Below are positions 27,082 to 36,576 of a stretch of DNA of 60,425 nt, piece after piece. Both the position numbers and the translations under genes were made by a program. The stretch is from the NCBI GenBank assembly GCA_002435145.1, contig DJLT01000041.1, positions 60,957-121,381 of the forward strand. Direction: 5' to 3'. The stretch is from Neptuniibacter sp. UBA6509. GTDB taxonomy: Bacteria > Pseudomonadota > Gammaproteobacteria > Pseudomonadales > Balneatricaceae. Every line of letters starts with the position of its first letter. The first letter of the stretch is position 1. A model generated the notes under the pieces. It saw only the letters and a list, made by a program, of their open reading frames with translations. It had not been told where the DNA came from and made no database searches.

Positions 27082-28419
27082 TTAAAGAATATAGTGGCTA
27101 AGATCTTCATCTTGGCTCAATTCACTCAGTTGTTGGTCAACAAACGCTTTGTCTACAGTAATTGTTTGACCTGAGCAGTCGGATGCAGAGAACGATAGCT
27201 CTTCTAGCAAGCGTTCCATCATCGTATGTAGACGTCGAGCACCAATGTTTTCAGTGCTTTCATTTACCTCAAAAGCGAGTTCAGCCACGCGATGAATACC
27301 TTCATCGGTAAACTCTACATCAACGCCTTCAGTCTTCAGCAGCGCACTGTATTGTTCAGTTAGAGAGGCTTTCGGTTCCTTTAAGATGCGACGGAAGTCA
27401 TCCGGTGTCAGAGCGTTGAGTTCGACACGAATTGGTAAGCGGCCCTGAAGCTCTGGAATAAGATCAGAGGGCTTAGCTAGGTGGAATGCGCCAGATGCGA
27501 TAAATAGGATATGATCGGTTTTTATCATGCCGTATTTAGTGCTTACAGTGCTGCCTTCAATAAGTGGCAGTAGGTCGCGCTGTACACCTTCACGAGAGAC
27601 ATCACCGCTATTGTTTGAGCCGCTTTTGCAGACTTTATCGATCTCATCCAAGAAAACAATGCCGTGTTGTTCAACAAGTTCTACAGCATTCTGCTTTAGC
27701 TCGTCCTCTTTAACCATGCTTGCCGCTTCTTCATCGGTTAGCATTTTGAACGCTTCTTTGATCTTCATGCGACGTGATTGCTTTTTAGCACCACCGCTCA
27801 TGCCGGAAAACATGCTTTGAAGCTGGTTGGTCATCTCTTCCATACCTGGAGGAGCCATGATCTCAACGCCCATTTGTGGTTGAGCAATGTCGATATCGAT
27901 CTCTTTATCGTCTAGTTGGCCTTCACGTAATTTTTTACGGAAGACTTGGCGTGTAGCGCTATCTTCGCGTTCAGCTGATTGCTCGCCTGGGTTCGCTGGG
28001 CGGGCAGGGGGTAAAAGAGCATCTAGAACACGTTCTTCCGCAGCTTCTTCCGCTCTAAAACGTACTTTTTCCATCTCTTGTTCGCGAAGTAGCTTGATTG
28101 ACATGTCTACAAGGTCGCGGATGATAGTCTCTACATCGCGACCAACATAGCCAACTTCGGTGAATTTTGTTGCTTCAATTTTAATGAAGGGAGCGTTGGC
28201 TAATTTAGCTAAGCGGCGTGCAATTTCAGTCTTACCAACACCTGTTGGGCCGATCATGAGAATGTTCTTTGGTGTAACTTCTGTGCGAAGGTCATCGTTC
28301 AGTTGCATTCTGCGCCAGCGATTTCTTAAGGCGATGGCGACTGCTCGTTTAGCTTCGTCTTGTCCGATAATATGGCGATCCAGCTCGGATACAATTTCAC
28401 GTGGGGTCATAGTTGACAT
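27082..28419 (-). CDS. hslU: HslU (ClpY) ATPase subunit of the HslUV protease
   Basis: AAA+ unfoldase that recognises substrates and feeds them to HslV. The 445-residue product has Walker A GPTGVGKT at 57-64, the pore-loop region [10 protein letters not shown], an I-domain insertion (about 110-240), Walker B with [11 protein letters not shown], sensor [19 protein letters not shown] and the sensor-2 region [10 protein letters not shown]. The C-terminal residues SHYIL are the tail that inserts into HslV. It starts 11 bases after the hslV stop. Confidence 0.97.
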   Translation of the reverse strand: MSTMTPREIVSELDRHIIGQDEAKRAVAIALRNRWRRMQLNDDLRTEVTPKNILMIGPTGVGKTEIARRLAKLANAPFIKIEATKFTEVGYVGRDVETIIRDLVDMSIKLLREQEMEKVRFRAEEAAEERVLDALLPPARPANPGEQSAEREDSATRQVFRKKLREGQLDDKEIDIDIAQPQMGVEIMAPPGMEEMTNQLQSMFSGMSGGAKKQSRRMKIKEAFKMLTDEEAASMVKEDELKQNAVELVEQHGIVFLDEIDKVCKSGSNNSGDVSREGVQRDLLPLIEGSTVSTKYGMIKTDHILFIASGAFHLAKPSDLIPELQGRLPIRVELNALTPDDFRRILKEPKASLTEQYSALLKTEGVDVEFTDEGIHRVAELAFEVNESTENIGARRLHTMMERLLEELSFSASDCSGQTITVDKAFVDQQLSELSQDEDLSHYIL

Positions 28420-28430
28420 CGATTAGCTCC

Positions 28431-28964
28431 TTAGCTGGCGATAGAATCAAGTTGTTCAATGGTTAAATTGCCGTTGGTAAATACACAAATACCGGCCGCT
28501 ATATGAAGACTTTTCTCAACAATCTCTTTGGCTTCTAGCTCTGTGTTGTCAACGAGTGCACGTGCTGCTGCTAATGCAAAGTTGCCGCCAGAACCTATAG
28601 CAATAACGCCGTCCTCAGGTTCGATCACATCACCGCTGCCGGAAATAAGGTAGGTTTTCTCTTTGTTGGCGACCAGCATAAGTGCTTCTAAGCGTCGTAA
28701 AACACGGTCGCTACGCCATTCGCGTGCAAGATGGATAACTGCGTTGACGATATTTCCTTGGTGTTTTTCAAGCTGTTGCTCAAATAGGTCGCGAAGGGTA
28801 ATTGCATCAGCGGTGGAACCGGCAAAGCCAGTAATGACTGCATGTTTAGCTAGCACGTTTACTTTTTTTGCACTGCCTTTCATTACAGTGTTGCCTAAAG
28901 AAACTTGGCCATCACCGCCAACTACTACGGTATCTCCACGGCGAACGGATACAATCGTTGTCAT
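28431..28964 (-). CDS. hslV: HslV (ClpQ) peptidase subunit of the HslUV protease
   Basis: Proteasome-like threonine peptidase, a dodecamer capped by HslU. The 177-residue product starts [19 protein letters not shown]. Removal of Met exposes catalytic Thr2; the conserved KVR-equivalent segment and [12 protein letters not shown] follow, and [14 protein letters not shown] is the C-terminal signature. It is first gene of hslV-hslU-DUF971. A sigma-32-type promoter is found in the upstream gap. Confidence 0.97.
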   Translation of the reverse strand: MTTIVSVRRGDTVVVGGDGQVSLGNTVMKGSAKKVNVLAKHAVITGFAGSTADAITLRDLFEQQLEKHQGNIVNAVIHLAREWRSDRVLRRLEALMLVANKEKTYLISGSGDVIEPEDGVIAIGSGGNFALAAARALVDNTELEAKEIVEKSLHIAAGICVFTNGNLTIEQLDSIAS

Positions 28965-29055
28965 TTTTTGCTCCTAATGGGAGGTTTGAATTTTCTGTGC
29001 TGCATATAAATCGATGTGGCGGGCAGTCACAGTTTCTTAATACAGATATAGAGGA

Positions 29056-29083
29056 AGATGGTGACGGTGTAATGAAATTCAAG
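29056..29083 (-). promoter_or_regulatory. Candidate sigma-32 promoter of hslVU
   Basis: On the minus strand CTTGAA (29083-29078) is followed after 14 bases by CACCATCT (29063-29056), matching CTTGAA / CCCCATNT with one mismatch. A start near 29048 leaves a leader of about 85 bases before hslV. The E. coli hslVU operon is known to be sigma-32 dependent. Confidence 0.58.
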
Positions 29084-29100
29084 GTGTAAATCGATTTAAT

Positions 29101-29133
29101 GAGTTCAGACAATAGGCTGAAGTGCCTGAACTC
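29101..29133 (-). other. Stem-loop between ftsN and the hslV promoter
   Basis: GAGTTCAG (29101-29108) and CTGAACTC (29126-29133) are perfectly complementary, with GGC/GCC able to extend pairing inside the 17-base loop. It lies about 80 bases beyond the ftsN stop and just upstream of the hslV promoter. No real T-run follows, so it may be a weak terminator or RNA-stability element. Confidence 0.5.
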
Positions 29134-29212
29134 TTGGATGTGGGCTATCTGAACTAAAGGGTGAGCCAAAGAACCATTTAAAGAGATATTTAAATAGATA
29201 GTAGAGTGCTGT

Positions 29213-29863
29213 TTACGGTTGTTTAATACGCAGCGGCTGAATGTTTTGCTGTACGAGTTTATCGTAAGCTTTAGATAGTCTTGAACGATTATCAAATGGC
29301 CCTAAGCGTACCCGGTACCATGTGCTCCCATCTTTGCTTTTACTGATATCCGTATGAACATTTGGCAGACCTTGCAAAATTAACTGTGCACGCATTCTTT
29401 CAGCGTCAGCTTTGGCTTTAAATGAGCCCGCTTGGAGCAGGTATTTATGCTGAGTTTTAGCGTCTTTAGGTGTGGACTTGTAAGCATTCACAGTCGAGGT
29501 TTCGACTTCGCTTTCTTTCAACATTTCGTAAAACTCGAAACGCTGCTTATCGTTTGAGACAGTTGATTTGTCGGTAACAGGAGCTTGAGTGCTTACGGTC
29601 TGTTTTGGAACCGGTTTTTTCTCGGTTGGCTTTGGTTTAGGGCTCGTTTTTGCAATAGGTGTATGCGTTTTTTGATCCGGGTCGACTTGAGTTAGCTGGA
29701 AAAGGCCGTAACCTAAACCACCTAATAGCAGAAGAGTGATTGCTAATAAGCCTGTAGGAAAGCGTTTTTTTGCTTTCGCAGGGGCTTTCTTAGGCGCAGG
29801 TCGAGAGCGGCTAGCAGATGCTGAGCCGCGCTTGTTTTTCGCATAATCCTTGCGGGATGCCAT
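29213..29863 (-). CDS. ftsN: FtsN-like cell-division protein with SPOR domain
   Basis: Late division protein that triggers septal peptidoglycan synthesis. The 216-residue product has a basic cytoplasmic tail (1-34), one membrane helix (about 35-56, LLAITLLLLGGLGYGLF), a Lys/Pro-rich periplasmic linker, a short segment FEFYEMLKESEVE resembling the essential FtsN helices, and a C-terminal SPOR domain (about 138-214, LQAGSFKAKADAERMRAQL, YRVRLGPF) for binding denuded glycan. It starts 4 bases after argS, giving the conserved argS-ftsN pair. Confidence 0.92.
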   Translation of the reverse strand: MASRKDYAKNKRGSASASRSRPAPKKAPAKAKKRFPTGLLAITLLLLGGLGYGLFQLTQVDPDQKTHTPIAKTSPKPKPTEKKPVPKQTVSTQAPVTDKSTVSNDKQRFEFYEMLKESEVETSTVNAYKSTPKDAKTQHKYLLQAGSFKAKADAERMRAQLILQGLPNVHTDISKSKDGSTWYRVRLGPFDNRSRLSKAYDKLVQQNIQPLRIKQP

Positions 29864-29867
29864 AGGG

Positions 29868-31553
29868 TTACATCTGCTCCGGAGCCGTTACGCCGAGAAG
29901 GTCTAGGCCGTTGGCCAAAACATGGCGTACGGCAACAGCCAATGTTAAACGTGCATTACGTACGTTTTCATCATCAACCAGTGTTTTTTCTGAGTTGTAG
30001 TAGGTGTGGAAGTCGCCTGCTAGATCTCGTAGATAATTCGCTATCTGATGAGGCTCGCGTGCATTGGCTGCATTTTTCACAACTTCAGGGTAGCGACCTA
30101 AGTTGATGACTAGATTCTTCTCAGATTCTAGTTCTAGGTGCGTTAATGCCGCCTTACCTGTATCCAGATCCCAAGTTAAGTTGTTTTCTGCAAGCTTGCG
30201 GAAAATTGAGCAAACACGTGCGTGGGCGTATTGAATGTAATAAACCGGATTGTCAGCAGATTGAGAGCGAGCAAGATCGATATCGAACGTTAGATGACTA
30301 TCGGATTTTCGAGCCGCTAAGAAGTAACGTGTTGCGTCGCGGCCTACTTCATCAATCAGGTCGCGTAGGGTCAGGTAGCTGCCCGCACGTTTAGATATTT
30401 TAACCTCTTCACCGCCGCGCATAACCGTAACCATCTGGTGTAGTACGTAGTCAGGCCAGCCCTGTGGAATGTCTGCTTTGAGTGCTTGCAGACCTGCGCG
30501 TACGCGCGTAATAGTGCTGTGATGATCGGCGCCTTGTTCATTGATTACTGTATCAAAACCACGTTGCCATTTGTCTAGGTGGTAAGCTACATCGGGTACA
30601 AAGTAGGTGTAGCCACCATCTTTTTTGCGCATTACGCGATCTTTGTCATCGCCAAAGTCTGTTGTGCGAAGCCAAAGTGCTCCGCCATCTTCGTATGTGA
30701 AGTCATTTTCGATCAACTTTTGTACGGCTGCTTCTACTTTGCCTTCTGCATAAAGAGAAGATTCAAGGAAGTAAACGTCAAAATCTACAGCGAAGGCTTT
30801 CAGGTCTAAGTCTTGCTCGCGTCTAAGGTACGCAACTGCAAAGTGACGGATCGCTTCTAGGTCTTCAGCATCTTTTGCGCCGGTAAATGATTGGTCTTCA
30901 GATTCAACCGTTTCACCGCGCATATAGCTTTCTGCTAGATCAATGATGTAATCACCACGGTAACCATCTGCAGGCCAGCTCTCATCATCAGGTGTTAAGT
31001 TCTTGCAGCGAGCCTGTACGGAAAGGGCCAGATTATTGATCTGTTGCCCCGCATCGTTGTAATAAAATTCACGGGTTACATCCCAGCCATTTGCATCCAT
31101 GATGCGGCAAAGACAGTCACCTACCGCCGCACCTCGACCGTGGCCGATATGCAGTGGTCCAGTTGGGTTAGCAGAAACAAACTCAACCTGAACTTTTTTG
31201 CCCGCACCCTCATTGTTGCGCCCGTAATTCTCTTTTTGATCAAGAATGGAGGTGATGAGGCTGTTAGTTGATGCTTCGCTAATGAAAAAGTTAATAAAAC
31301 CAGGTCCCGCGATTTCAGTGCGGGTTAAGTTGTCTGATTGAGGCAGTGCTTCAACAAGCTTTTCCGCGAGCTGGCGAGGATTGCAGCGTGCTGGTTTTGC
31401 TAATGTCAGTGCAATATTAGATGCGTAATCACCGTGTGACTTATCACGTGTATTTTCAACCATAATTTTAGGTTGTACATCTTCAGGCAGAGCGCCATTC
31501 TCAATCAATACTTTCAGGGCAGAGTCGATCAGTTCTGCAATAACGTGTTTCAT
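29868..31553 (-). CDS. argS: Arginyl-tRNA synthetase
   Basis: Class I synthetase charging tRNA-Arg. The 561-residue product has the N-terminal ArgRS domain, the HIGH motif (135-138 in [16 protein letters not shown]), the degenerate KMSK-equivalent region [15 protein letters not shown] and a C-terminal anticodon-binding helical domain with [10 protein letters not shown]-like sequence ([15 protein letters not shown]). It is followed by ftsN at 4 bases. Upstream, 180 bases separate it from priA; that gap contains only a short 6-bp inverted repeat. Confidence 0.97.
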   Translation of the reverse strand: MKHVIAELIDSALKVLIENGALPEDVQPKIMVENTRDKSHGDYASNIALTLAKPARCNPRQLAEKLVEALPQSDNLTRTEIAGPGFINFFISEASTNSLITSILDQKENYGRNNEGAGKKVQVEFVSANPTGPLHIGHGRGAAVGDCLCRIMDANGWDVTREFYYNDAGQQINNLALSVQARCKNLTPDDESWPADGYRGDYIIDLAESYMRGETVESEDQSFTGAKDAEDLEAIRHFAVAYLRREQDLDLKAFAVDFDVYFLESSLYAEGKVEAAVQKLIENDFTYEDGGALWLRTTDFGDDKDRVMRKKDGGYTYFVPDVAYHLDKWQRGFDTVINEQGADHHSTITRVRAGLQALKADIPQGWPDYVLHQMVTVMRGGEEVKISKRAGSYLTLRDLIDEVGRDATRYFLAARKSDSHLTFDIDLARSQSADNPVYYIQYAHARVCSIFRKLAENNLTWDLDTGKAALTHLELESEKNLVINLGRYPEVVKNAANAREPHQIANYLRDLAGDFHTYYNSEKTLVDDENVRNARLTLAVAVRHVLANGLDLLGVTAPEQM

Positions 31554-31733
31554 TAGCGTACATATACCGTTTGGGTGAGTCGGTGGGCCGGGAGGCGCAT
31601 AGGGCTTTCGTTAACTGCTTTTTTGGCAGTGACGTAAATTAACAAAACACCTAAAGCGAAGTTCGGCCTCTAAAGAACCGAACATTATCCCTGTTAATCT
31701 GCTTCTTGTTAAGGGGGAAAGTGTTTCTTCTGC

Positions 31734-33929
31734 TTAAAAAGTGTCCGCTGGGTCAACATCAATTGACCAACGCACTTTTCGTGCCTCTTTATTCTGTTCT
31801 AAGTACCAGCAAAGATTGGCTAGTAACTGGTGTAGGTTTTTCCTGTTTTCCGCATAAATCATGAGTTGTGCTCGGTGCATGCCTGCGCGTTTCTCCATCG
31901 GTGATGGAAAAGGCCCTATCCAATGAACGCCGTGTGGAAGTAGCATGTCATCTTCAAGTTGTTGACGTAACGCGCTTAGAAAAGATTCTGCCCGATATTT
32001 TGTTGTGGTTTCTGCTCTTAATAAGGCGTAATGGGTATAGGGTGGGAGTTGGGCTATGCGACGGTTATGTAGCTCTTCTTGGGCGAAGGCGCTGTAGCCA
32101 TGTTCTACGAGTGTTTGCAGGGTAGGGTGTTCAGCGTGGTAGGTCTGCATCATGACGCTCCCAGGGTGGTCAGCTCTGCCTGCTCTTCCTGCAACTTGGA
32201 GGATTAATTGAGCCGTACGCTCCATTCCTCTGAAGTCAGCGCTGAATAAGCCGCTATCCGCATTAATGATGGCAACGAGCGTAACTTTGGGGAAATGATG
32301 GCCTTTAGCGAGCATCTGGGTGCCGACTAAAATGCATGGATCTCCAGTATTTACCTTGTCCATAATGTCATGCATCGCATTTTTTCTTTGCGTGCTATCA
32401 CGATCAACACGGATGACAGGGTGGTCAGGGAATAGGTGCTTTAAGGTTTGTTCACTTCGCTCAGTGCCGACGCCTACCGGTTGTAATTGGTCGCTGTTGC
32501 ATTCAGGGCACCTTTGAGGAATACCTTGTTGTTTATCACAGTGGTGGCAATGTAAGTGTGGGGGAGAGCGATGCAGGGTCATGTGAGCATCACAGCGGGT
32601 ACAGTCAGCGATCCAGCCGCAGTCATTACACGTTAATGTAGGTGAAAATCCTCGGCGATTCAGAAAGACGAGAACCTGCGTGCCATTGTTTAAGTGTTGG
32701 CCAATAGCGGTTATTAGTTGTTTAGACAGTCCTTCGCTCAGCTTTTCCTGTCGTATATCAAGTAGTTTAAACGCGGGTGGTGCGGAGTTGCCTGCTCGCT
32801 GGGTCATCTTTAACCATTGATAACGCCCCTCGATGGCATTATGTAAAGTTTCTAATGAGGGGGTCGCGCTACCTAATACAATGGGAGTCTCTTCTGCCCT
32901 AGCACGCATGACGGCAATATCTCTGGCTGAATAGCGAAATCCATCCTGTTGCTTAAATGAAGGGTCATGTTCTTCATCTATGATGATAATGCCGGGATGC
33001 GATAAGGGCGTAAAAATAGCCGAACGTGTGCCTATTATGATCCGTGCAACGCCTTCTCGTGCTTGTAGCCAAGCGTCTAAACGTTGCCTATCGGTAAGGT
33101 TTGAGTGCAAAGCTGCGATGGGAACGTTAAAACGTTGCTGGAAACGAGTGACTGTCTGCGGGGTAAGCCCAATCTCTGGAACTAGCACTAATGCTTGTTT
33201 GTCTTCATTCAGGACTTTTTCAATGGCTTGAAGGTATACCTCGGTTTTGCCTGATCCGGTAATGCCTTCTATAAGGCTGACAGCAAACCCTTTTGGTTTG
33301 TTGATCTGCTCTAATGTGGATTTTTGTTCATTATTAAGTGTAAGAGGGGCCTCTCGGAGTACTTGCCCGTAATCTGTTTTGTGCTCGCGATGAAATGACT
33401 CGATTAGCTCTTTTTTCTCTAATGCCTTTAGTGATTGTGTATTTCCGCCTTCCGCTCTTATGGCATCTTCGCTAATACCTTGGGGGTGTTCAATAAGCAG
33501 TGCAAGTAACTCTATTTGGCGAAGAGCGTTGGCTTTTAATGTATCTGTGTTCGCTCCCTCTTTTGCACGCCAAAGAGTTTCATGCTGGTATTCGCATGAT
33601 TGGCCTTTTCGAAGAAGTACAGGGATGGCGTGTTGTAAAGCATCCCCTTCAGGGTGTTGATAGTAACTCGCAGCCCAACGAGCCAGTTTAAATAGATGTT
33701 GAGGTAAAGGCGGTTCTGAATCGAGTAGCTGTTTTGCATGCTTAAGTTTGTTGATTGAAAAATCGCTGGTGTTGGTTACTTCCACTAAAATGCCAATAAC
33801 ATCCCTTTTGCCAAAGGGAACTAATACACGAATGCCCGGCTCTAAAAGAGCGTTATCCACGTCACTTGGAGGTAGGTAGTCAAAAAGGCGACGTAGAGGG
33901 CTTGGAATGGCTAAACGTAAAATGGTCAT
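31734..33929 (-). CDS. priA: Primosomal protein N-prime (PriA replication-restart helicase)
   Basis: Superfamily 2 helicase that reloads the replisome at stalled forks. The 731-residue product has the N-terminal DNA-binding domain, Walker A GITGSGKT (222-229), the DEEH box in IIIDEEHDPSFKQQ, GSATPS, and a zinc-binding domain with paired cysteines CNDC, CTRC, CHHC and CPEC. The later helicase motifs include GTQMLAKGHHFP and QVAGRAGRA. It is divergent from rpmE, a common arrangement. Confidence 0.97.
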   Translation of the reverse strand: MTILRLAIPSPLRRLFDYLPPSDVDNALLEPGIRVLVPFGKRDVIGILVEVTNTSDFSINKLKHAKQLLDSEPPLPQHLFKLARWAASYYQHPEGDALQHAIPVLLRKGQSCEYQHETLWRAKEGANTDTLKANALRQIELLALLIEHPQGISEDAIRAEGGNTQSLKALEKKELIESFHREHKTDYGQVLREAPLTLNNEQKSTLEQINKPKGFAVSLIEGITGSGKTEVYLQAIEKVLNEDKQALVLVPEIGLTPQTVTRFQQRFNVPIAALHSNLTDRQRLDAWLQAREGVARIIIGTRSAIFTPLSHPGIIIIDEEHDPSFKQQDGFRYSARDIAVMRARAEETPIVLGSATPSLETLHNAIEGRYQWLKMTQRAGNSAPPAFKLLDIRQEKLSEGLSKQLITAIGQHLNNGTQVLVFLNRRGFSPTLTCNDCGWIADCTRCDAHMTLHRSPPHLHCHHCDKQQGIPQRCPECNSDQLQPVGVGTERSEQTLKHLFPDHPVIRVDRDSTQRKNAMHDIMDKVNTGDPCILVGTQMLAKGHHFPKVTLVAIINADSGLFSADFRGMERTAQLILQVAGRAGRADHPGSVMMQTYHAEHPTLQTLVEHGYSAFAQEELHNRRIAQLPPYTHYALLRAETTTKYRAESFLSALRQQLEDDMLLPHGVHWIGPFPSPMEKRAGMHRAQLMIYAENRKNLHQLLANLCWYLEQNKEARKVRWSIDVDPADTF

Positions 33930-33966
33930 AAATTTAGTGGTTGCTCATTTTTTAAGCGTTTATAAG

Positions 33967-33995
33967 TTGATATGCCGTATACGCATGCGTATAAT
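33967..33995 (+). promoter_or_regulatory. Strong sigma-70 promoter of rpmE, overlapped by a palindrome
   Basis: TTGATA (33967-33972) and a perfect TATAAT (33990-33995) are 17 bases apart. A 16-bp perfect palindrome, TATACGCA/TGCGTATA (33978-33993), covers most of the spacer and the first four bases of the -10, suggesting a repressor site. The start would be near 34002, about 96 bases before rpmE. Confidence 0.75.
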
Positions 33996-34097
33996 CCGCC
34001 GCCTATCTTAACGTACCGGTGATTTTAGCTGGTAGTTTAAATCAATGCGGTGCTTGGCAGAAGATCAGGTGGCGGCATGAATATTATGAGGTTTACC

Positions 34098-34313
34098 ATG
34101 AAAGCTGATATCCATCCTAATTACGTTGAAATTTCTGCGACTTGTTCTTGCGGAAACGTTGTTAAAACTAAATCAACGCTAGGCAAAGATCTTCACTTGG
34201 ACGTTTGTTCCGCTTGCCACCCTTTCTACACAGGTAAGCAGAAAGATGCTACTTCTGGTGGTCGTATCGATCGTTTCAACAAGCGTTTCGGCGCTCGCGG
34301 CGTGAAAAAGTAA
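34098..34313 (+). CDS. rpmE: 50S ribosomal protein L31 (zinc-binding form)
   Basis: Large-subunit ribosomal protein forming an inter-subunit bridge. From ATG 34098 the product has 71 residues and begins [12 protein letters not shown]. Cysteines 16, 18, 37 and 40 (TCSCG and CSACHPF) form the zinc site of the C-plus type, so this is not the zinc-free RpmE2 paralogue. GAGG (34088-34091) precedes the ATG; the frame is open upstream to 34050 but that extension is not conserved. Its terminator appears to lie inside the next gene. Confidence 0.96.
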   Translation: MKADIHPNYVEISATCSCGNVVKTKSTLGKDLHLDVCSACHPFYTGKQKDATSGGRIDRFNKRFGARGVKK

Positions 34314-34325
34314 GTTACGCTGACA

Positions 34326-35117
34326 ATGAGAATTTCAAAAAAGGCGCTTCTTTTATGTGGCGCCTTTTTTATTGCCTGCAATTTGGCGAATTATAGTCAT
34401 GCGCAGTGTGGTGATCCGGCGTCCGCTCAAAAAGTTGAGGTGGCGTATGTTTATGATGGCGATACGGTTAAATTATCCGACGGTCGCAAGATTCGCTTAA
34501 TAGGCATTAATACACCTGAAGAGAAAAAAGACACGCAGCCAGCCGAATTTCTAGCCCGTGAAGCGACGATTGAGCTAAAAGCTCTTTTGCGTGGCGCTGA
34601 TGTGAGCTTGTCTTTAGGTATCGAAAAGCAGGATAGGTATAAGCGTTGGCTTGGGCATCTATATATAAACGGTGAGTCTGTTGCTGAGCAGTTATTAAGT
34701 GCTGGGTTGGCTTATCAGATTGGTATACCGCCTAATGTTCAATTTGCGGATTGTTTTAAGCGTGCTGAAGAGAGTGCAGCTTTCGCTGGTAGGGGGCTAT
34801 GGAAGATCTCTCCTTGGCAGAATGTGACTGACCTTAAAGACAAAGAGTCGGGCTTCCGGTTGTTGATAGGTAAGATTTCAGCGATTAAGCCTATTAGGTC
34901 GGGTTGGATAGTTGAAGTTGATGACCTGCTTGCGATTAAGGTAAGTCATGAGGTTGGTCAGGGGCTTTCTGAACGCTTTGAATGGCAGAAAGCTGTCGGG
35001 GAAACTGTCCGCATTCGTGGCTGGGTGAAACCTAAATCAGCTTCGGCTCCTTCCCATTACCAGCCGTGGTTTATGAATTTGTCCGATAAAACGGACTTCG
35101 AATTTTCAATAGATTAG
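34326..35117 (+). CDS. Secreted thermonuclease (SNase-like) family protein
   Basis: A 263-residue exported nuclease-family protein. A signal peptide (1-26, ending SHA before Gln) is followed by an SNase-like domain (about 36-160): VAYVYDGDTVKL, RKIRLIGINTPE with the catalytic Arg and Glu, and QDRYKRWLGHLYI with the second catalytic Arg. The remaining 100 residues form an extra domain of unknown role (VEVDDLLAIKV, GETVRIRGWVKP), possibly OB-fold-like. The start ATG is 12 bases after rpmE and lacks a good Shine-Dalgarno. Codons 5-15 coincide with a terminator hairpin, so expression may depend on read-through from rpmE or be low. Confidence 0.88.
   Translation: MRISKKALLLCGAFFIACNLANYSHAQCGDPASAQKVEVAYVYDGDTVKLSDGRKIRLIGINTPEEKKDTQPAEFLAREATIELKALLRGADVSLSLGIEKQDRYKRWLGHLYINGESVAEQLLSAGLAYQIGIPPNVQFADCFKRAEESAAFAGRGLWKISPWQNVTDLKDKESGFRLLIGKISAIKPIRSGWIVEVDDLLAIKVSHEVGQGLSERFEWQKAVGETVRIRGWVKPKSASAPSHYQPWFMNLSDKTDFEFSID
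34337..34370 (+). terminator. Intrinsic terminator of rpmE embedded in the nuclease coding region
   Basis: AAAAAAGGCGC (34337-34347) pairs with GCGCCTTTTTT (34360-34370) across a 12-base loop: an 11-bp perfect stem ending in six T. It begins 24 bases after the rpmE stop and spans codons 4-15 of the nuclease gene, which encode the basic and hydrophobic parts of its signal peptide. Confidence 0.82.
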
Positions 35118-35235
35118 TACTTTAGATCAATTGGAGGTTAAAAAGGGTCATGTCAAGGGCTTATGTGGTTGTTCGCTAAAGTGCTTTTCTATATAGTTCA
35201 GGGTTCGACTTTTTAACTAGATTGGAACAGCAGCT

Positions 35236-36483
35236 ATGTCTGATGATATGAAACAAGCCGCGCTTGATTACCATGAGTTTCCTCGTCCAGGTAAGATCAG
35301 TGTGGAACTATCTACGCCAGCTGAATCTCAGCTTGATCTTTCCTTGGCGTATAGCCCAGGTGTAGCTGAGCCGGTTCGCGAAATTGCTAAGGATCCTGAA
35401 AACGCATACCGTTATACGGCAAAAGGTAACTTAGTTGCGGTAATTACAAACGGTTCAGCAATTTTAGGTCTTGGTGATTTAGGTCCTTTGGCTTCTAAGC
35501 CTGTAATGGAAGGTAAATCGCTGCTGTTCAAACGTTTTGCTGGTTTAGACTCTATTGATATTGAAGTAGATGCAGAAAGCCCACAGGCGTTTATTGACAC
35601 TGTTGCACGTATTGCTGATACGTTTGGTGGTATCAACTTAGAAGATATTAAAGCGCCTGAGTGTTTCGAAATTGAGCGCGTTTTGATTGAGCGTTGTAAT
35701 ATTCCTGTATTCCATGATGATCAGCACGGTACTGCGATTGTAACGGCTGCTGGTATGATCAGTGCGTTGGAAGTGGCTGGCAAAACTCTAGAAGAAGCAT
35801 CGATTGTTTGTCTAGGTGCTGGTGCTGCAGCGAATGCATGCATGAAATTGCTTGTTAATATGGGTGCTAAGATCGAAAATATCTACATGATCGATCGTAC
35901 CGGTGTTATCCATTCTGGCCGTGAAAACCTTACACCAGAAAAGGCTGCGTTTGCTTCTGAAACGGATAAGCGTACGTTGGATGATGCAATTGAAGGCGCT
36001 GATGTTTTTGTTGGTCTGTCAGGTCCAAACCTTCTTTCTGCTGAGCAGCTAGCTAAAATGGCGGCTAACCCTGTTGTATTTGCATGCGCAAATCCAGATC
36101 CAGAAATTCGTCCAGAGCTTGCTCATGAAACACGTGATGACGTAATCATGGCAACAGGTCGTTCTGACTTCCCTAACCAGGTAAATAACGTATTGGGCTT
36201 CCCATTCATCTTCCGTGGTGCAATGGATGTTCGTGCGACAGCAATTAATGAAGAGATGAAAGCAGCAGCTGTTCGTGCTCTAGTTGATCTTGCTAAACAG
36301 CCTGTTACTCAGGAAGTACTAGATGCTTACGGTCTAGAGTCTCTTGAATTTGGTGCGGAATACATTATCCCTAAAGCAACAGATTCTCGTTTGTTGGGTG
36401 CTGTATCTACTGCAGTGGCTCAAGCAGCGATTGATTCTGGTGTGGCGCGTTTGCCGCTACCTGAGAGCTACCCACTTTCATAA
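35236..36483 (+). CDS. maeB: Malic enzyme, short form without phosphotransacetylase domain
   Basis: Oxidative decarboxylation of malate to pyruvate, probably with NADP. The 415-residue product contains only the malic-enzyme part: YSPGVAEPVREIA, the catalytic Lys in VMEGKSLLFKRFA, the metal-binding NLEDIKAPECFEIE and DDQHGTAIV, the nucleotide site LGAGAAANACM and FPNQVNNVLGFPFIFRGA. E. coli MaeB (about 760 residues) carries an extra phosphotransacetylase-like domain that is absent here, as in pseudomonads. The symbol is by similarity. It is next to mrcA, a common neighbour, and ends in a bidirectional terminator. Confidence 0.93.
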   Translation: MSDDMKQAALDYHEFPRPGKISVELSTPAESQLDLSLAYSPGVAEPVREIAKDPENAYRYTAKGNLVAVITNGSAILGLGDLGPLASKPVMEGKSLLFKRFAGLDSIDIEVDAESPQAFIDTVARIADTFGGINLEDIKAPECFEIERVLIERCNIPVFHDDQHGTAIVTAAGMISALEVAGKTLEEASIVCLGAGAAANACMKLLVNMGAKIENIYMIDRTGVIHSGRENLTPEKAAFASETDKRTLDDAIEGADVFVGLSGPNLLSAEQLAKMAANPVVFACANPDPEIRPELAHETRDDVIMATGRSDFPNQVNNVLGFPFIFRGAMDVRATAINEEMKAAAVRALVDLAKQPVTQEVLDAYGLESLEFGAEYIIPKATDSRLLGAVSTAVAQAAIDSGVARLPLPESYPLS

Positions 36484-36498
36484 GTGTAGCTTTAAGTG

Positions 36499-36527
36499 AA
36501 AAAAAACCGGCATCTGCCGGTTTTTTT
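36499..36527. terminator. Bidirectional terminator between maeB and mrcA
   Basis: CCGGC (36507-36511) and GCCGG (36516-36520) form a short GC stem with a 4-base loop, flanked by eight A on one side and seven T on the other. Convergent genes lie on both sides. Confidence 0.88.
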
Positions 36528-36576
36528 GTGTCTGCTTTTTGCTTGGTTATTGGTTCAATGTTGAAGGTTCTTTTGA

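Noticed and set aside
31661-31683. GTTCGG/CCGAAC hairpin between priA and argS as a terminator
   Set aside because: Only six base pairs, 11-base loop and no T-run on the minus strand; too weak to call.
34326-34370. Idea that the nuclease start lies downstream of the terminator
   Set aside because: Any later start would remove the signal peptide, which is otherwise well formed; no suitable ATG or GTG follows before the nuclease domain.
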